Positions 23,901 through 32,665 of a DNA stretch of 64,000 bases are shown here, piece after piece (the first letter of the stretch is position 1; the number at the start of each line of letters is the position of its first letter). Both the position numbers and the translations under genes were made by a program. Source of the DNA: Acanthaster planci (taxonomy: Eukaryota; Echinodermata; Asteroidea; Valvatida; Acanthasteridae); the NCBI RefSeq assembly GCF_001949145.1, contig NW_019091610.1:108045-172044 (forward strand). The letters are read 5' to 3'. The notes beneath the pieces were generated by a model. The model had not been told where the DNA came from and did no database searches. It worked only from the letters and a program-made list of their open reading frames with translations.

Positions 23901-26900
23901 ATCTGATCCGCAAAGCTGACGTCATCTTCAATGACAAGCTCTTCCCTGATGTCCCAGGAAGATGTGAGTACAGGTCATCGATTGATATTTCTGTGACAAG
24001 GCAACCGTGCTTAAGACTCTGCCATAGCTGTCGGTACGTGCACATGTTGGTCTACGTGGTCGATACACAAGAGCCTGTGAAGAACTCATCGTGCGCGTGC
24101 AGTGGTTCACATGCTTGAATGTGACAGCTTGTGCATAACCAGTATTCAGCAATATATATGTAAGGCACCTGTGCTTGGGAATGTACGACTTGAGCCCTGT
24201 ACACAGTGACATAGATGCTCTGAAGTTGCATTTAATAACAGTGGAAATCCGCCTCCCATCCACCAGTAAATGCTGAAGGCATGAAGGCAAGCATAGTGTT
24301 TATAAACCCACAGTGCAGACCGTAAATGATTCACACAGGGAAGAGGTTGGACCTTGCGGAGACGGAGAGACAGCCAGTTAACGTTGAATTTCTTACCCGA
24401 AAAAGCTGCTGGGGGTGGGTTCTTTTCACCACAAATTCTTCAACTTTGCAATTACGCTTTGACCCAACCAAGCACGACAACTGCAGAAATGAAAAAAGAA
24501 TTGTTAAACAAGTGTACATGTCCTCTGTGGAATAAATAAGGAAAACTATGTGTGTTTACACCTCATCTGGTCCATCTTTGGATTGAGTGCCCAGTGCAAA
24601 ACTTATTTTGATGAAACATTTCCTGAATATTTGTCCATCCTTTCTCTTCCTATTCTTTCATGCTCACTAGTGATGGGCCAGGAGATGCAACGCCCCAAAT
24701 CCCTGGTCCTATCCACCCCCACTAAGCTCCTCTCTCTGGAGGAGGCCCGGGCTCGCACCGCCTCCCAGGGGGCGGAGCTTGAGGACAAGCCAAGGTACAT
24801 CGAGGTGGGTGGAGGGCCGGCTGCTCTACCAAAGCAGTACCACACCATCATAGACTTACCCATGGAAAGGTACAGTTGATGTAATGTTATGTATCTGTAA
24901 TGCTTTATCTGCAATGAGTTGAAGTGCACCCTCGCTGGCCATAGAAGGTCAGGCTGGTGAGAAGTTTTCCAACATGGTTCCTTCATGCATTCGGCACACA
25001 CATAAAGACCACATATACCTGTTGTACATACAAAGTGTGGACATTCCTTTGTTCTCCTGTGGTTAAGGAAACTTGAGGGAAATGCTCCTTTTTCTCCCAC
25101 TAGGATAACTCCTTCGAGCTGGATTTTTGATGATGATTTCCTGGACTGTTCGTCTTCATTTTGCCATGGATAACCTTGGCCCCAAAACGCCTCTGAAACC
25201 AGAGAGGGGAAAACATTGTGTGGACGTGCGCAAATCCAAATAACGCCATCGCACCGTACATTATGTGGACTTCTTTTGTGTAGAGGTCCACACTTATGTA
25301 TGCCACACCTGCACATACATTCCAGCATAGATTTGTTATGCGTACCCAGCATGCTCCCTGCCAAATACTCATAAACCTGCCCACCTACGCAGTGAGTTGC
25401 TATCAAAGAACCGTCATTTTCATTTCAAAACACGCCGTCTTTTGTTCCGTTTGGAGCGGATTGGTTTCAAAATGACATTCAACCTGACATTAGTTTTTGT
25501 TTGCTGCACCATTGTAGGCTCCAGCTTGGATCAGTTTTGATATCTCAAGCCATGAAATTGCTTGAGGACCACTTCACTTTGAATTGAAACAATGTCTATT
25601 CATAGTATGGCATTGGAAATCTTATTTTGTATTCCCTGCAGATTGCAATAAATTTGACTGATCCAAGAATGTAGCTATTTTGCTGATTCCTGTCAAGAAT
25701 TTTTCTCAGTACATCACATTTAATGTACCTCGTCAAACTTTATGTACATGTACTAGTACCACACTATTCTGTGCCTTTTTTCACTGTTGCTATTCACTGG
25801 GCAGTCTCACGTGTACATTGAAGCTACATGTATGTTTGATCTGCCCATTTTTTCTCCATGTTAGAAAGCGTGCTTCCTTCTCGGCCAAATCCAAGAAGTC
25901 ACCGGGCTGGAAAGCCTTCTTCTCCCGCTCAGGCTCCAAGGACGGCAAAAAGAAGGACGGCGAAGAGCTGCTAAAGGGAGGGGGGCGAAGCAGCTTGCGA
26001 TCGGTGCGCAGCGTTGAGTCGCTGGCCTCCAGCAATTCCAGCTACGAAGGCCAACGCAGCGGCGAAAGTAATGGTAAGTAAACCAGGTAGATAAGTCACC
26101 ATCAGTAACCACTTCCTGCCGGGGCATTTTTCAATGTTGATGAGGCTGGGGCGGGATATTGATCATTTTTTTCTGTTTTTAAAATTCTTTAAAAATTACT
26201 ATCTTCATTTACTGGACACAAACACGTGAAGGCATGTCTAAAATCTAGTGACGCCTGAGTATTTCAGCCAGGCCTGCAGCCTTGTAAAAAGAGCCCAGAT
26301 TTTGTGGTGTTATGCAATAGTCTTTTGTTCACGAACCTGGCTCAGTGCGCTGCTGACCTCTTTTCAATAGGGGCCAGATTAGCATGCAGCGGTACTTTGT
26401 AGCTCATCACTGTGGTAGTGGAGCGCTTTTGTCCCCGATGGTAATCCGCTCGCTCTAAATGCCCGAAACCGTGGTATACTGTTTCAAAACAAGGCAGGTT
26501 TATCTCGAATTTTGAGAGTGAAAAAATGTCGGAAATGCCCAGCAGCCTTGTCTTTTGTTCCGAGTACGGTCTTTTATTGCAAGTCCCTGTTTCCCTTTCC
26601 CGAGGTCTGAGACCCCAGCCACACATATAAACCATACGTCTCCGATTTCGGAGTTCCCGGCAGGAAGTAGTTAAAGTACCACTCGCGTCTGGGTCCCCGA
26701 CTTGAATCTTACAACTATGCCACAACCCTCTGGGCGCTGCACATATTTTGAAGATCCTTGGATCAACACACGTGTGTCCATGTACGTGTGTAAAAAGAAC
26801 ATTTGCAAATTTTTTAATTCAAAGATGGCATTCAGTGAGAGAGATCTATACTCCTGGGTGGAGACTGACAAGATGGCTAGCTGAAGGACACAGCACATAC

Positions 26901-29336
26901 CCCCGACTGTCTTATCAGGAGTTACAAACCTTCACTGCTAAACCGTACTCCTTCACCTGTCTAAGTGGGGTACCCTGTTTATTTAGCCAGTCATATATAG
27001 CGTGTCACCAGGCAGTTCACAAGAAACATGTGATTATCAGTGACATGAGATTGAAAGAAATGGGTTTTGCTAGAGTTCATTCAAATAGCGTGTAACTTAA
27101 CTTGAGACAGGGCCTAGTGATGACTTGATTGCTACTCTGGCTAACCATTTCAGATTTCTATAGCAGTGTTGACGATAAGGCTTGTTGCTCTGTGGCTGTT
27201 CAAAACTTGGGGTCAAAAGTTTGAAGGTGAGTTGCTGAATTTGCCAAACATGGACTTCTTTATTTCTGTTATGAAGTTATCATGCGGAGGAACTCAGTGG
27301 CCTGTGTAGACAGCTCCAGCCTGAAACGTGCCTCATCCCATGACTCATTCTTCGAGGTTGATGCTGCCACCATCGCCGCGGCAACAGAGGACTTCCTGGC
27401 ATCCACAACGCAGCTGCAGAACCAGGATGACTCTGACGATGACATCTTCCTACCTGAGAAGAAAGTGGGGCTAGGGGAAGCCGGGCGAAGCAAGAAGGAC
27501 CGGCGGAAGTCCAGCCCACTATGGATCGACCAGAGTATCAGCAGCTCCGATTCCAACGTCACCTCGCCCAAGACGCCACTGCTGACACCGAGAGACATCT
27601 CCACCGAGACCAAGCCCAAGATCGAGGGTGAGGAGAACCTGCTGGAGATCAGTGCCCGTGCCTTGATGACCAACTCTGTCAAACTCATCCCCATCGTCAA
27701 CGGCGAGGACTTGGAGAGTGGGCCCAAAAGCAGTGGGGAGCAAATGTCACCCCAGACGCCCGTCCGACGGCGGACTAAAGGGAGTGGGACACCCTCCCGG
27801 CGAAAGATCAAGAGCTCCCCGCCAATGGACATGCAGCTGTCTGGGATCGCCCCACCCCGGGAGGTTGATATCGCGGAGGAGGAGCCCAGCTCCAAGTTGT
27901 TTGGGCGGAAGGGATCGGTGGAGAGTCCCGAAGGATCAAAGGGGACCTCAGTGCTGGAGAAGATCACCCGGGCCATGAAGGCCAAGAACAAAGTCCGCAG
28001 GGAGCTGAGCCTGGGTAACGAGCCAGGGAAGCAGTCACGCGGCACCCAGAATGCCCTTGGGGAGGAGGGACAGACAGATGCTGCTGTAAATGGCCAACTG
28101 GACGGGACACAGCAGACACAGGACGTGGACTCACAGACCTCCGAGGAGCTGGCAGATGGTGACGCAGGCCATGGGACACTGTCCCGGCCCAGGTCCCTGT
28201 CGGCCCGCGCCCATTCCAACACAGACTCCGATCTATTCGATGACCTCTTCCCACCCGAGACCAAGTTCAGTCTGGACACGGTGCTGTCAGAATATGACAA
28301 CATCATGGAGAAGTACAGCAACCGAGCCCTCACGCCAGAATTTGACACCAGTGCCGAGGAGGGGGTGTCTGGGAAACGGACGTCATTCCCTCGCGCCCCT
28401 CTTGAGACGGAAGAATACCAACCCATTCCCAAGTTTTTGGACACTTTGGATGCCAGCTATATCCAGTCTCTGTCGGACACTGAACATGAGCAAGATAGCA
28501 GTGCACACCGACTGCCTTGTAAACCAGAACCACTCCTCATTGAGCAGAGCAATGCACGGCCTGTAGAATCACCCCCAGTTTCCCCAATGGAATCATCTCG
28601 ACACAGTGCGACCCTACCTCAAGGGGGCACACCATCACTCTCCCCGGGGGGGAGTCATTCTTCGGAAACACTCATACGTTTGGACGGAAGCATGGTGATG
28701 GACCACGAACGGAGCGGTGGTAGTCCAGAGACAGATCTCAAATTGAACTTTGATATGCTTGACAGGGAATCAGACATCATCGATTTCAACAACGTGCAAC
28801 CTGACCAAGGTGAGAGGCTGAACTCAATCGAGGATGTATGGCACGACGCATCAGACGACGTCCTTGTGGACCCATCCACGGACCGGGTCGCGAAATCCGA
28901 CGTGGCAGTCTCCAGTGAAACATCCGAGGAGGTTTACCACGATGTGGAGCAGGAAGAGACCAGCCTGAGTCTGGACTTTGGCAACCCCTCCCTAGACGAG
29001 GACCCGCGACTGCACGAAATGAAATTCCCACCCGAGGACGAACTGGACTCCGCCATCCTGGGACTCAATCCAAACTTTGGGGGCGTGTCTCCGGAGATCC
29101 GGGCCAGCCAAGCCACTCTTGCCTCGCAGTACGACAACCTGGACGACAGCTTCACGGACAAGGGCGTGGGTTCCAACGTCAGGACAGCCACCCCGCCACC
29201 AAGTGACATGCTAGACTCCCCCTTTGAGGTGGTTGAATCTCCATTCTGCACCCCCTCTGATGAGCTCGGGGAAAGTGGACAAGGCTCCTACAGTTTGGGT
29301 CTTGATGATGTCGTGGAACATGTTATAGAATTGTAA
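5842..29336 (+). CDS. ARHGAP32/33-like: Rho GTPase-activating protein, ARHGAP32/33 family (PX-SH3-RhoGAP), multi-exon
   Basis: This gene encodes a GTPase-activating protein for Rho-family GTPases (Cdc42/Rac/Rho in vertebrate relatives). Exons A 5842-5938, B 6767-6852, C 10947-11031, D 11681-11929, E 12733-12825, F 16492-16614, G 17118-17286, H 21225-21374, I 21989-22230, J 23023-23210, K 23830-23963, L 24671-24869, M 25865-26073 and N 27277-29336 join with matching phases. B-N gives 1329 codons including the TAA stop. Domain order is PX (D-E), atypical SH3 (F-G), RhoGAP (H-K), then a long Ser-rich tail (L-N). Diagnostic motifs are YEDFRVLDK (PX), GIYRLSGV with the arginine finger, KLYFRELPNPLLTYQLY and NLAIVWAPNLLR. 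PX plus SH3 ahead of RhoGAP separates ARHGAP32/33 from ARHGAP30/31. The 5' end is incomplete or alternative; see exon A and the exon at 10234. The family assignment is very secure, while exact orthology to 32 versus 33 is probably not meaningful in an invertebrate. Confidence 0.95.
6767..6852 (+). CDS. ARHGAP32/33-like: ARHGAP exon B (N-terminal, basic)
   Basis: The acceptor is TGTCTGCAG and the donor TTC|GTAAGT. It encodes VPLTTIDSNGEPNLRRRASF followed by a lysine-rich end and four serines. The RRRASF sequence looks like a basophilic-kinase site. It leaves phase 2, which exon C completes as a serine codon. Confidence 0.75.
10234..10433 (+). CDS. ARHGAP32/33-like: alternative first coding exon, acidic N-terminus (GC donor)
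   Basis: An ATG opens a 66-codon acidic segment with two DELSI repeats (DDDELSIVEGD and DDPDELSIEE). It ends at GG|GCAAGT, a GC-type 5' splice site with otherwise full U1 complementarity. The outgoing phase 2 matches exon C exactly, so this exon would replace A-B and give a 1366-residue isoform. The acidic start resembles in character the N-termini of vertebrate ARHGAP32 isoforms. The downstream 50 nt runs into a dispersed repeat. It is inferred rather than proven: no promoter motif is recognisable. Confidence 0.6.
10488..10655 (-). repeat. dispersed repeat, copy 2 (inverted relative to 121-330)
   Basis: The reverse complement matches blocks of 121-330, including CCAAGAGAGGGC, GGAGGCTCCTTTGG and CAACCGATGAGGG. 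It lies directly downstream of the alternative first exon. Confidence 0.65.
10947..11031 (+). CDS. ARHGAP32/33-like: ARHGAP exon C (pre-PX conserved segment)
   Basis: The acceptor is GATGCAG and the donor TCG|GTAAGT. It encodes RFPKLNDCAHFHYDNVELG, matching the conserved stretch just before the PX domain in vertebrate ARHGAP32 (FPK..ECAHFHYENVE). It accepts phase 2 from either exon B or the exon at 10234 and ends in phase 0. Confidence 0.95.
11213..11465 (+). mobile_element. MITE, GGGTCATTCC family, copy 1
   Basis: The inverted termini begin GGGTCATTCCATGAGG at the left; the right end mirrors them in degraded form. The interior is shared with copies at 15589-15842 (opposite orientation) and 17773-18135. 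It has no coding capacity and lies in the intron between exons C and D. Flanking ACAT/ATAT is only a weak target duplication. Confidence 0.85.
11681..11929 (+). CDS. ARHGAP32/33-like: ARHGAP exon D (PX domain, main part)
   Basis: This 83-codon, phase 0-0 exon has acceptor TTTTGGTGCAG and donor GAG|GTAGGT. After a Gly-rich spacer it encodes the PX core NPFTIKVCSNGKVWLVKRCY, EDFRVLDKQL and YDRRFSQLVELP. PX domains bind phosphoinositides; the KRCYEDF segment occupies the usual lipid-contacting position. Degenerate copies of its 3' end recur in the following intron. Confidence 0.96.
11986..12520 (+). repeat. four degenerate tandem copies of exon D 3' end plus donor and intron start
   Basis: The exon D end (GAGCTGCCCAAGGGAGATGG, then GGGCAACCGAGAG|GTAGGTGTGA) recurs near 12016-12045, 12128-12170, 12259-12301 and, weakly, 12465-12515. 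Between copies the shared intron start (GATGACATTC, then GAGTTTGAGTGTGA and GTAGGAGAAT) also repeats. The period is roughly 110-205 bp. Copies 2 and 3 are nearly identical to each other. Confidence 0.85.
12733..12825 (+). CDS. ARHGAP32/33-like: ARHGAP exon E (end of PX domain)
   Basis: This phase 0-0, 31-codon exon has acceptor GATTTTTCAG and donor GAG|GTAAAT. It encodes GILSRYLGRFSQIAGDMINC followed by GPVLNWME, corresponding to LSRLSAIAG.KINCGP.L.WME in vertebrate ARHGAP32. Confidence 0.96.
13002..13257. mobile_element. MITE with about 37-bp terminal inverted repeats and AAAT target duplication
   Basis: The left end GTGACCCACTCTGCAAAAA and a long complementary right end (GCAGAGTGGGTCAC) enclose about 180 bp of AT-rich sequence. 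AAAT directly flanks both ends, a candidate 4-bp target-site duplication. It is non-coding and lies in the exon E-F intron. Confidence 0.85.
14690..15025. repeat. dispersed CACAAGTC-type repeat containing a 12-bp minisatellite
   Basis: The core at about 14801-15003 is a run of the 12-mer GGACTTGTGACT with AAA, AAG and ATA end variants, about seventeen units. Flanking blocks (AACTGTGACAAAAGCATTCC, CATTGTTCACC, GATGGACTCGAA) match the element at 60838-61085, so the array probably expanded inside an older dispersed repeat. Both strands stay open only because the period is a multiple of three. Confidence 0.85.
15589..15842 (-). mobile_element. MITE, GGGTCATTCC family, copy 2
   Basis: Its termini GGGTCATTCCATGAAG and CTTCATGGAATGACCC-like ends match copy 1, and its interior is the reverse complement of copy 1. 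It is about 254 bp, non-coding, and lies in the exon E-F intron. Confidence 0.9.
16492..16614 (+). CDS. ARHGAP32/33-like: ARHGAP exon F (linker and start of SH3)
   Basis: This phase 0-0, 41-codon exon has acceptor GTTATTTCAG and donor GAG|GTGAGT. It encodes EESAINIPAVAAAHVTKRYM followed by AQAPDEISLE. The KRYMAQAPDE segment replaces the classical ALYDY of SH3 domains, as in vertebrate ARHGAP32, so the domain is an atypical SH3. Confidence 0.96.
16937..16998 (+). repeat. ghost partial copy of SH3 exon G
   Basis: The segment GGTAACATGATCTCATTGAT, then TGATATGCCTCAATTTGAGG and ACACCTC, aligns to the start of exon G (ATGATCTCAGTGATTGACATG...). It lies about 170 bp upstream of exon G, is diverged, and lacks a convincing donor, so it is a relic duplication and not a working exon. 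Confidence 0.75.
17118..17286 (+). CDS. ARHGAP32/33-like: ARHGAP exon G (SH3 core)
   Basis: The acceptor is GGGTCTAG and the donor CAG|GTACGA. It encodes VGDMISVIDMPPP, WWRGKNGFEVGFFPRQCVEL and the linker to RhoGAP. The WW tryptophan pair and the FFP motif fit an SH3 ligand surface, but the usual FPxxYV tyrosine is replaced by cysteine (RQCVEL), as in the family. It leaves phase 1. Confidence 0.96.
17470..17558. repeat. short foldback element, copy 1
   Basis: Complementary arms (GGCTGCGGCTGAGAGC...CACGTGAGTCTATG and the inverse) enclose about 25 bp. A related foldback is at 47045-47140. One arm contains a donor-like GTGAGT that mimics an exon end. Confidence 0.7.
17773..18135 (+). mobile_element. 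MITE, GGGTCATTCC family, copy 3, interrupted by a second MITE
   Basis: The ends GGGTCATTCCATGGG and CATGGAATGACCC are intact, and the ATCT on both sides is a candidate 4-bp target duplication. The interior matches copy 1 until GTGCCCCA, where the element at 17997-18115 is inserted; the host resumes with CCAACCTCATGG. Confidence 0.9.
17997..18115 (+). mobile_element. Harbinger-like MITE, copy 1 (nested)
   Basis: Imperfect termini GGCCGTGTCC and GGATGCAGCC bound a 119-bp semi-palindromic element. The CCA flanks are a 3-bp target duplication of host sequence GCCCCAACC. Further copies are at 51060-51178 and 62995-63119. The 3-bp duplication suggests the PIF/Harbinger superfamily; no transposase is present. 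Confidence 0.85.
21225..21374 (+). CDS. ARHGAP32/33-like: ARHGAP exon H (RhoGAP start)
   Basis: The acceptor is TTTCGATAG and the donor GATG|GTAACC; both ends are phase 1. It encodes NKHGKLITFLRSFI, then RPTRRGLKQRG and ILRERVFGCDLGEHLLN, the segment that opens the RhoGAP domain in ARHGAP32/33 (ERVFGCDLGEHL). Confidence 0.97.
21989..22230 (+). CDS. ARHGAP32/33-like: ARHGAP exon I (RhoGAP catalytic core)
   Basis: The acceptor is TCACGTAG and the donor GAG|GTGGGT. It contains VPQIVQACTEFIEDKGILDG, IYRLSGV with the catalytic arginine finger, the EFDSEKVPDL segment, and KLYFRELPNPLLTYQLYKKF. All key RhoGAP residues appear intact, so an active GAP is expected. Confidence 0.98.
22262..22325 (+). 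repeat. dispersed repeat, inverted copy at 26680-26738
   Basis: The stretch from GCGCCCAGAGGGTTGTGGCA to GACCCAGACGCGAGTGG is nearly identical to the reverse complement of 26680-26738. Both copies are in introns of the same gene. Confidence 0.85.
23023..23210 (+). CDS. ARHGAP32/33-like: ARHGAP exon J (RhoGAP, second half)
   Basis: The acceptor is CCTTTTTAG and the donor CAG|GTAGGC. It encodes HDTVQQLPPPHYRTLHFLIK and ends NLAIVWAPNLLR, where the conserved Asn of the GAP active site is present. It leaves phase 2. Its last about 25 nt plus donor recur downstream in the intron. Confidence 0.98.
23287..23665 (+). repeat. four degenerate tandem copies of exon J 3' end plus donor
   Basis: The exon J end (TAGTCTGGGCACCCAACC, then TCCTCAG|GTAGG) recurs at 23290-23317 (GTCTGGGTACCCAACATCC...GAGGTAGG), 23401-23432, 23527-23556 (GTCTGGGTGCCAGACGTCC...CAGGTAC) and 23628-23657. 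Spacing is about 103-127 bp. The first copy also shares the following intron (ATCTTGAC, then TTCATTGGTA versus TCCATTGGTA). Confidence 0.85.
23830..23963 (+). CDS. ARHGAP32/33-like: ARHGAP exon K (RhoGAP end)
   Basis: The acceptor is GGTCTTCAG and the donor AGAT|GTGAGT; incoming phase 2, outgoing phase 1. It encodes SKDLASATAAAFMEIKIQAT followed by VVEYLIRKADVIFND, matching the closing helices of the RhoGAP domain (TAAFMEVRIQSVVVEFIL in vertebrates). Confidence 0.96.
24671..24869 (+). CDS. ARHGAP32/33-like: ARHGAP exon L (post-GAP conserved block)
   Basis: The acceptor is CTCACTAG and the donor AAAG|GTACAG. It encodes RPKSLVLSTPTKLLSLEEAR, then YIEVGGGPAALP and YHTIIDLPMER, a block characteristic of ARHGAP32/33 just after the GAP domain. 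Confidence 0.96.
25865..26073 (+). CDS. ARHGAP32/33-like: ARHGAP exon M (basic/Ser-rich)
   Basis: The acceptor is CCATGTTAG and the donor AATG|GTAAGT. It encodes KRASFSAKSKKSPGWKAFFS and SLRSVRSVESLASSNSS. KKSPxWKxFF and RSxxSxESL are family motifs and possible phosphorylation or 14-3-3 sites. Confidence 0.95.
26680..26738 (-). repeat. dispersed repeat, inverted copy of 22262-22325
   Basis: The reverse complement matches 22262-22325 over nearly the full length, from CCACTCGCGTCTGGGTC to CCTCTGGGCGC. Confidence 0.85.
27154..27226 (+). other. candidate poison cassette exon (73 nt)
   Basis: A good acceptor (CTAACCATTTCAG) and a full-consensus donor (GAAG|GTGAGT) bound 73 nt between exons M and N. 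Entered in phase 1 from exon M, it reads 23 codons and hits TGA just before the donor; its length also shifts the frame. Inclusion would truncate the protein before the long C-terminal tail or trigger decay. This is inference from splice signals only. Confidence 0.35.
27277..29336 (+). CDS. ARHGAP32/33-like: ARHGAP terminal coding exon N (Ser/Pro/acidic tail)
   Basis: The acceptor is TTCTGTTATGAAG, and the incoming phase 1 codon is completed by TT. The exon runs 685 codons to TAA at 29334. The tail is disordered-looking, rich in Ser/Pro/Asp/Glu, with many SP/TP sites (SPKTPLLTP, QTPVRR), basic RRNS/RKSS motifs and acidic DLFDDLFPPE. Near the end is ASQYDNLDDSF, resembling a SQYDNLED segment I recall near the C-terminus of vertebrate ARHGAP32. 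It is about 700 residues shorter than vertebrate ARHGAP32 tails. A long antisense open frame over this exon is a composition shadow. Confidence 0.96.
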
Positions 29337-32300
29337 TGTCTTACTCCAAATAGTCTTTATTGTCTACCAAAAGCTAGACCTGTTGTGTGTGGGAAAAATG
29401 TATATGTTCAAGCTTACTCTGTGCCTCTCTGAACGGAAAACAAGTCAGCCTGAAATTAATTGCAAAACAAATTAACGTCTGATCCCTTTCAAAAAATCAG
29501 ATGGAATTCTGTGTACTGCGTAGATTGCCAGAAATGTTTTCCTTTTAAACTCCTTTTACCCAAATGTAATACATATTTATACATTTCAATGCCTCCAGAG
29601 AAGGTTGCAGGCAGGATTCGTGGAGTTTGCTAAGCAGAAAGTCGTGTATGGCAAACTGGAAGGTTTTGCTAGGGGAAACACGGGGTACCAGCCACAGTAG
29701 CATTCAGTTGGTGCTGCTGCTGGCCGGTTCCCTGCTAGTTTCTGCTTTACTTTAATGCACACAGTAGCTCTATCAAATTTGGTCAAGTAGCGACCCGCTT
29801 GTCTGCTGTTATGTGGAATTTCGCTGAGCCTACGGAAAGTACATGTCCATGTACCCGGGCCTCCAGTAGATAAATCATTGTATTGGTAGATTTACGCGAT
29901 GTGCAAGTGAAATGGAACAATGAGCAATGTACCTCGATGGACTCCAGAGATTGAAATCTTTTTGCAGAATGTCACCAGGCCCCACTGGTCAGTGTACGCG
30001 TGCACAGGCTGCATGAGTTCCGAAGGTTGGTCCTCGGAATGATCTCAGGTCATGGTTTGTAAAATGATGAAAGTTGCATTAGTCTGTCAGACTCTTCCAG
30101 GAAAAGGAAATCTCAGGCATTCGTTCTCCTCACTAAATCAGGATCTTGGCAGCATGCATTGTGCAAGGGGGTTTTAAGAATCACAGACATGAACAGAACG
30201 CTCTTCATCGTGAATTAGCTGCGTGTCTAAAACTGCTGCATGTAGGTAGAATTTTCGGCGTGTAGTTGACGAGAGGCAACATTTGATCAACAGGAGTAAG
30301 TTTGCGGCAGCGCTTTGTAGGAATTCTCATTTGTGAGTGTATGAGGTTCTTACAAGAGCCGTGATGGAACTCAACATTTTGGTCAGAATGCTCCGTCTGT
30401 CATCCCTCGGGTTACTTTTGAGAACCTTAGAAACTCACAAAAGAGACTTCGTATGTAGCCCTACCACAGACCTAGTCCTGTTGCTTAATTACACCTAGTA
30501 AACGGAACGCCAAATCTTATCTGACTTTCATCGATATATCCTTGAATGTACCATCCCCGAGACCAGCCAGCCTGCCCATCCCTCACAGTGCCAAAGGAAA
30601 ACTGGAAATTGGCATTACAGCAGTTGGCTGGGAGCTTAGGGGCGTCTCAGTGACATAGGTGTCATAACACAGTGTGTTGCAATACACGTGTGCCTTTTTA
30701 AAGATTTCAGTGTCGTGAGAAACAGGTGACTAGCAAGGGTTGAATTGTGTAGAAACACCCTTCCGTCCAACATTTTGCTTGTAGTATTTATTTGTGTTGA
30801 AACAAGGCCTCTGAAACCAGACCCACCTGTTCTTACCAACACAGGTTGTAGTGGCTTTATTTAAATGGATGGATGGATCCCTCCAAAGAAACTGCTGCTT
30901 CTAATGAGCTAGTTTGATATTCCAACAGCTCATGCTCAGTACGAGGCTATTCGGGAACAGCCCCGCACACCTGTTCTATCAGCTCAGCCATATGCCGAGT
31001 CCCATGCTTACTTTGTTCCCGAAAGACCTTGGCTTTTTGCAATACCAAACTGGATCATCTTACAATGTACCAGTAACTTACAGGCATATGCTCATGAGTA
31101 CATTTACTTGTACATGATAATATGTGTGTGCACACTTGGAGCTAACATTTTCAACAGGTTGAAGATGAAAACATTGTCTGCCAGCCTGCCGAGCTTAGAA
31201 CAAAACAAGCCCAGTCACAACCCAAAATGAACACAGTGCCAATGTCTGTACTGGTATTTTGTTATCCAGGGTGTTATTTATAGAAAGATGTGAATGTCAT
31301 ACAGACTTTGTATATCTGGAAGTTTAAAACACTTTGTTAGGCATTAATGAATGTGTGATATTTTGGATATTGGCTGTTTTTTTTTATTTTAAGATTTTGA
31401 AATTGAAAAACGAAGGCATTAGTTCTGGAAGGATGATGATTTTGTACATTGGCCCCACGTCTTGCCTCATCATGCATGTACCTGTAATACATTTCTCATG
31501 GCTGTTCCTTTTTTGGGGGGAGGCACTTTTGGGAAGTTAGTTTTTAGGCAAATACAAAAATCAGCATTATTTCTTTGATCGGAATTGTAGGAAATTATCT
31601 CTTCCTGTATTCTTCCTGAACTCGTAGGTTTCCCTCATTGGTCCAAATATTTTCTGGCATCACCAGATTCAGAAGTGTAACATATGTCTTAGTTTGGTCC
31701 CAGACAAAAAAGCATTCATGGCATACATGTATGTGGCTATAGAAAACTGTCTTATCGTTTGTGAGAAGTGTTGAAGTGTAGCCAAAGTGTTAACCGTTGT
31801 CTCGTTGAAAGTGTCACGGTGTGAATAAGATACTGTATGCTGCAGTGAAAAGCATGCTGTTGCAGTGTTCCTGCACGTTGAAACACTGCTGTTGTACCTA
31901 CGTGTAATGAGCTTGTGTGTCGTGCATGTTCCAGGCCAATTATAGCATTTGGCTTCAGTAAAAACTGACTGAATAGTATGATTATCGGTATGGTATGATG
32001 CCCCTGGGTTGCCAGGTACCCTGCAAGTTCAGCAGGGATTTGTGCACATTTAAATGAAAGTTGGCTATGCGTTTGCCGCTTGGCCAAAAGGCCACACATC
32101 ATCTCATTCTTATGCAGGAGAGCCGTTATCTGTATATGCATTCTCTTTTTCAAAGTTGAAATCGGTAGTGGCCCAGTTTTTGTACAGAGCTTCCTAAAAA
32201 GTCAGGGTTTAATTCTTCGGACTTTTCCATGTGCCAACTTGCCCATCCCTGGTTGAGTATTAGCTATCACTGATCCCCTCAGAATGACATCTGTTTGTGC

Positions 32301-32370
32301 ACGTTTGTCCCACTGCCATTTTGTGAAAGTTGATGTTTTCTATTTAGGGTTAAAGTCATTGCTTACCACC
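29337..32370 (+). other. downstream of ARHGAP stop: presumed 3'UTR and flank
   Basis: No coding signal appears on either strand. It probably contains the 3'UTR, but I cannot place the poly(A) site. AATAAA at 32434-32439 sits inside a foldback element, and another is at 36557-36562, so the UTR could end in several places. Confidence 0.4.
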
Positions 32371-32665
32371 CTTGAATGAGCCTTTTGCGAATTGCATTTG
32401 AGTAAAATCTGGTGCAATATCTGACTGCACTTAAATAAAACAATTTTAATTGCCCGGACTAAAGGCACTGTTGCTATACCTTGTGATTCAGGGCAAGCTT
32501 TTGCTTAGCGACCACCATCTCTGGAATGGACTGGTTCCCTTGTGCAAGGTATACCAACAGTTTTTTTAGTGTGGAGAATTCAAATTGTTATGTTCAAATG
32601 AATTTAAAGAACTCGGAACACTGGATTTTATTCAAATTTAACTCGCAAAAGGCTTATTCTTCAAG
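32371..32665. repeat. long foldback element, copy 1
   Basis: Complementary arms of about 120-140 bp start CTTGAATGAGCCTTTTGCGA at the left and end GCAAAAGGCTTATTCTTCAAG at the right. The inner arm includes CGGACTAAAGGCACTGTTGC and its complement. It is the same family as 37281-37649 with a shorter centre. Confidence 0.8.

Noticed and set aside
24603-25406. 267-residue antisense open frame
   Set aside because: It runs antisense across exon L and its intron, with no recognisable domain or splice-consistent structure.
27269-28444. 391-residue antisense open frame
   Set aside because: It lies wholly over the GC-rich terminal ARHGAP exon on the opposite strand; low-complexity Ser-rich translation with no domain; a composition shadow.
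32434-32439. AATAAA as the ARHGAP poly(A) signal
   Set aside because: It sits within a foldback repeat with no visible downstream GU-rich element distinguishing it from other AATAAA words up to 36.6 kb.
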